DNA from: Clostridiales bacterium | Lineage (GTDB): Bacteria > Bacillota > Clostridia > Oscillospirales > Oscillospiraceae | DNA: 7,420 nt | NCBI GenBank assembly: GCA_012728025.1 | Contig: JAAYFX010000056.1 | Coordinates: 1 to 7,420, forward strand | Direction of reading: 5' to 3' | Shown: positions 6,652 to 7,420 of the stretch, one piece after another | Position numbering within the stretch: the stretch's first letter is position 1 | How the letters are laid out: each line of letters starts with the position of its first letter | Position numbers and translations under genes: made by a program | The notes under the pieces: model-generated | The model's database searches: none | Told to the model about the DNA's origin: nothing | What the model saw: the letters and a program-made list of their open reading frames with translations, nothing else

Positions 6652-7205
6652 CAGATAGCCAAAAGCTCCTTTTCCTTCTTTGCTGTGATATTGTCAATTT
6701 CTTTTATAAAGTCGTCGGTGAGCTTTTGCAGCTCCTTTTCAACGTTCTTCAGGTCGTCCTCGGTTATCTCGGATTTCTTTTTCTGGTCCTTGAAATTGTC
6801 AATGGCATCACGGCGGACATTGCGGATGGCAATTTTTGCATCCTCTGCGTATTTTTTTATCTGTTTAATAAGCTCTTTTCTGCGCTCCTCAGTCAGTTGA
6901 GGGAAATTGAGCCTTATAACCTTACCGTCATTCTGGGGGTTTATGCCCAAATCAGATTCTAAAATGGCCTTTTCGATAAGCTTTAGTGAGGACACGTCCC
7001 AAGGCTGGATGGAAAGACTGCGGGGGTCGGGGGTTGCCACAGTGGCTATCTGCTGAATGGGCGTGGGAGTGCCATAGTATTCAACCCTTATCTGGTCAAG
7101 CACGGCGACATTTGCCCGCCCTGCCCGAACAGAGTCAAACTGAGCGCTTAAAACCTCAGTGGTTCTTTGCATTTTTGCGGAATATTCAGGATATTTGTCT
7201 ATCAT
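6651..7205 (-). CDS. frr: Ribosome recycling factor
   Basis: A cytoplasmic factor that, with EF-G, splits the post-termination ribosome complex so the subunits can be reused; essential in most bacteria. The protein of 184 residues from this start is the family's usual length. It shows the two-part fold: helical domain I at about 1-28 and 105-184, and the beta-rich domain II between. Recognisable segments are SVRAGRANVAVLD (25-37), YYGTPTPIQQIA (43-54), PQLTEERRKEL (102-112) and RNVRRDA (128-134), whose arginines align with those that bind 23S rRNA in E. coli. The reading frame is open further upstream to an ATG at 7274, but that form would overlap pyrH and add 23 atypical residues, while GGAGGT sits seven bases before the ATG at 7205. 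It is 58 bases after pyrH and overlaps uppS by one base. Confidence 0.96.
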   Translation of the reverse strand: MIDKYPEYSAKMQRTTEVLSAQFDSVRAGRANVAVLDQIRVEYYGTPTPIQQIATVATPDPRSLSIQPWDVSSLKLIEKAILESDLGINPQNDGKVIRLNFPQLTEERRKELIKQIKKYAEDAKIAIRNVRRDAIDNFKDQKKKSEITEDDLKNVEKELQKLTDDFIKEIDNITAKKEKELLAI

Positions 7206-7212
7206 GATTTTA

Positions 7213-7218
7213 ACCTCC
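7213..7218 (-). promoter_or_regulatory. Shine-Dalgarno site fixing the frr start
   Basis: GGAGGT lies seven bases before the ATG at 7205, ideal spacing. It rules against the longer open frame beginning at 7274. The rest of the 58-base pyrH-frr gap is almost pure A+T, with no convincing promoter pair. Confidence 0.8.
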
Positions 7219-7263
7219 GTAAAATTATTTATAAATGTTATGTTAAAATAATAAATTAAACCT

Positions 7264-7420
7264 TTAGCCAACAATGGTACCGATTTTCTCGCCCATGATA
7301 ACCCGAAGAATGTTTTCGGGGTCTTTTAAGGCAAAGAGAACCACAGGAATTTTGTTGTCCATTGAAAGGGATGTAGCCGTAGAGTCCATGACCGCCAAAT
7401 GCTGGGACAAAACCTCGTCA
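7264..7420 (-). CDS. pyrH: UMP kinase, C-terminal end (partial, runs off right edge)
   Basis: The last 51 codons of the bacterial hexameric UMP kinase, which phosphorylates UMP to UDP with ATP and feeds UTP and CTP synthesis, including CTP for the CdsA reaction. The visible part carries the conserved C-terminal sequence of this amino-acid-kinase-family enzyme: VMDSTATSLSMDN (10-22 of the fragment), IPVVLFAL (24-31) and the terminal MGEKIGTIVG (42-51), close to the Bacillus and E. coli forms. The nucleotide-binding and UMP-binding regions are outside the window. Its position upstream of frr is the standard arrangement in almost all bacteria, usually after rpsB and tsf. Confidence 0.93.
   Translation of the reverse strand, partial: DEVLSQHLAVMDSTATSLSMDNKIPVVLFALKDPENILRVIMGEKIGTIVG

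Noticed and set aside
7219..7263. Possible promoter or operator in the AT-only pyrH-frr gap
   Set aside because: No -35/-10 pair with acceptable spacing, and the weak inverted repeats are expected in nearly pure A+T sequence.
7206..7274. N-terminal extension of frr to an ATG at 7274
   Set aside because: It would overlap the end of pyrH and add 23 residues not seen in the family; the GGAGGT site and normal length support 7205.

Overview
This window is a stretch of a chromosomal housekeeping operon from a Gram-positive anaerobe, most likely class Clostridia. All eight genes lie on the minus strand, so transcription runs from right to left. In that order they are pyrH (C-terminal end only), frr, uppS, cdsA, dxr, rseP, ispG and polC (N-terminal third only). 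The Clostridia assignment rests on three things: a PolC-type replicative polymerase with a proofreading exonuclease embedded in its PHP domain, the classic Firmicutes pyrH-frr-uppS-cdsA-dxr-rseP order, and ispG next to polC. In Bacillus the corresponding position holds proS. Genus or species cannot be fixed from this sequence.

Layout from upstream to downstream: 7420-7264 is the end of UMP kinase; 7205-6651 is ribosome recycling factor; 6651-5911 is undecaprenyl diphosphate synthase, which overlaps frr by one base; 5861-5043 is CDP-diacylglycerol synthase; 5042-4922 is a 121-base gap with a perfect 13-bp hairpin; 4921-3779 is DXP reductoisomerase; 3778-3583 is a 196-base AT-rich gap with a very good sigma-A-type promoter overlapped by an 18-base perfect palindrome; 3582-2530 is the site-2 protease RseP; 2502-1450 is IspG; 1434 to the left edge is PolC. 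No stretch over 300 bases is free of genes.

Functionally, dxr and ispG supply the isoprenoid building blocks IPP and DMAPP through the MEP pathway. UppS polymerises IPP onto farnesyl diphosphate to make the lipid carrier for wall synthesis. CdsA makes the phospholipid precursor CDP-diacylglycerol, and RseP is a membrane-embedded regulatory protease. PyrH (UTP/CTP supply), Frr (translation) and PolC (replication) tie envelope growth to macromolecular synthesis.

I found no mobile element, CRISPR array, tRNA, rRNA or evidently new system. The items worth a second look are regulatory: the palindrome-overlapped promoter before rseP, the strong hairpin between cdsA and dxr, and an unusually short PolC N-terminus whose start is fixed by an in-frame stop.
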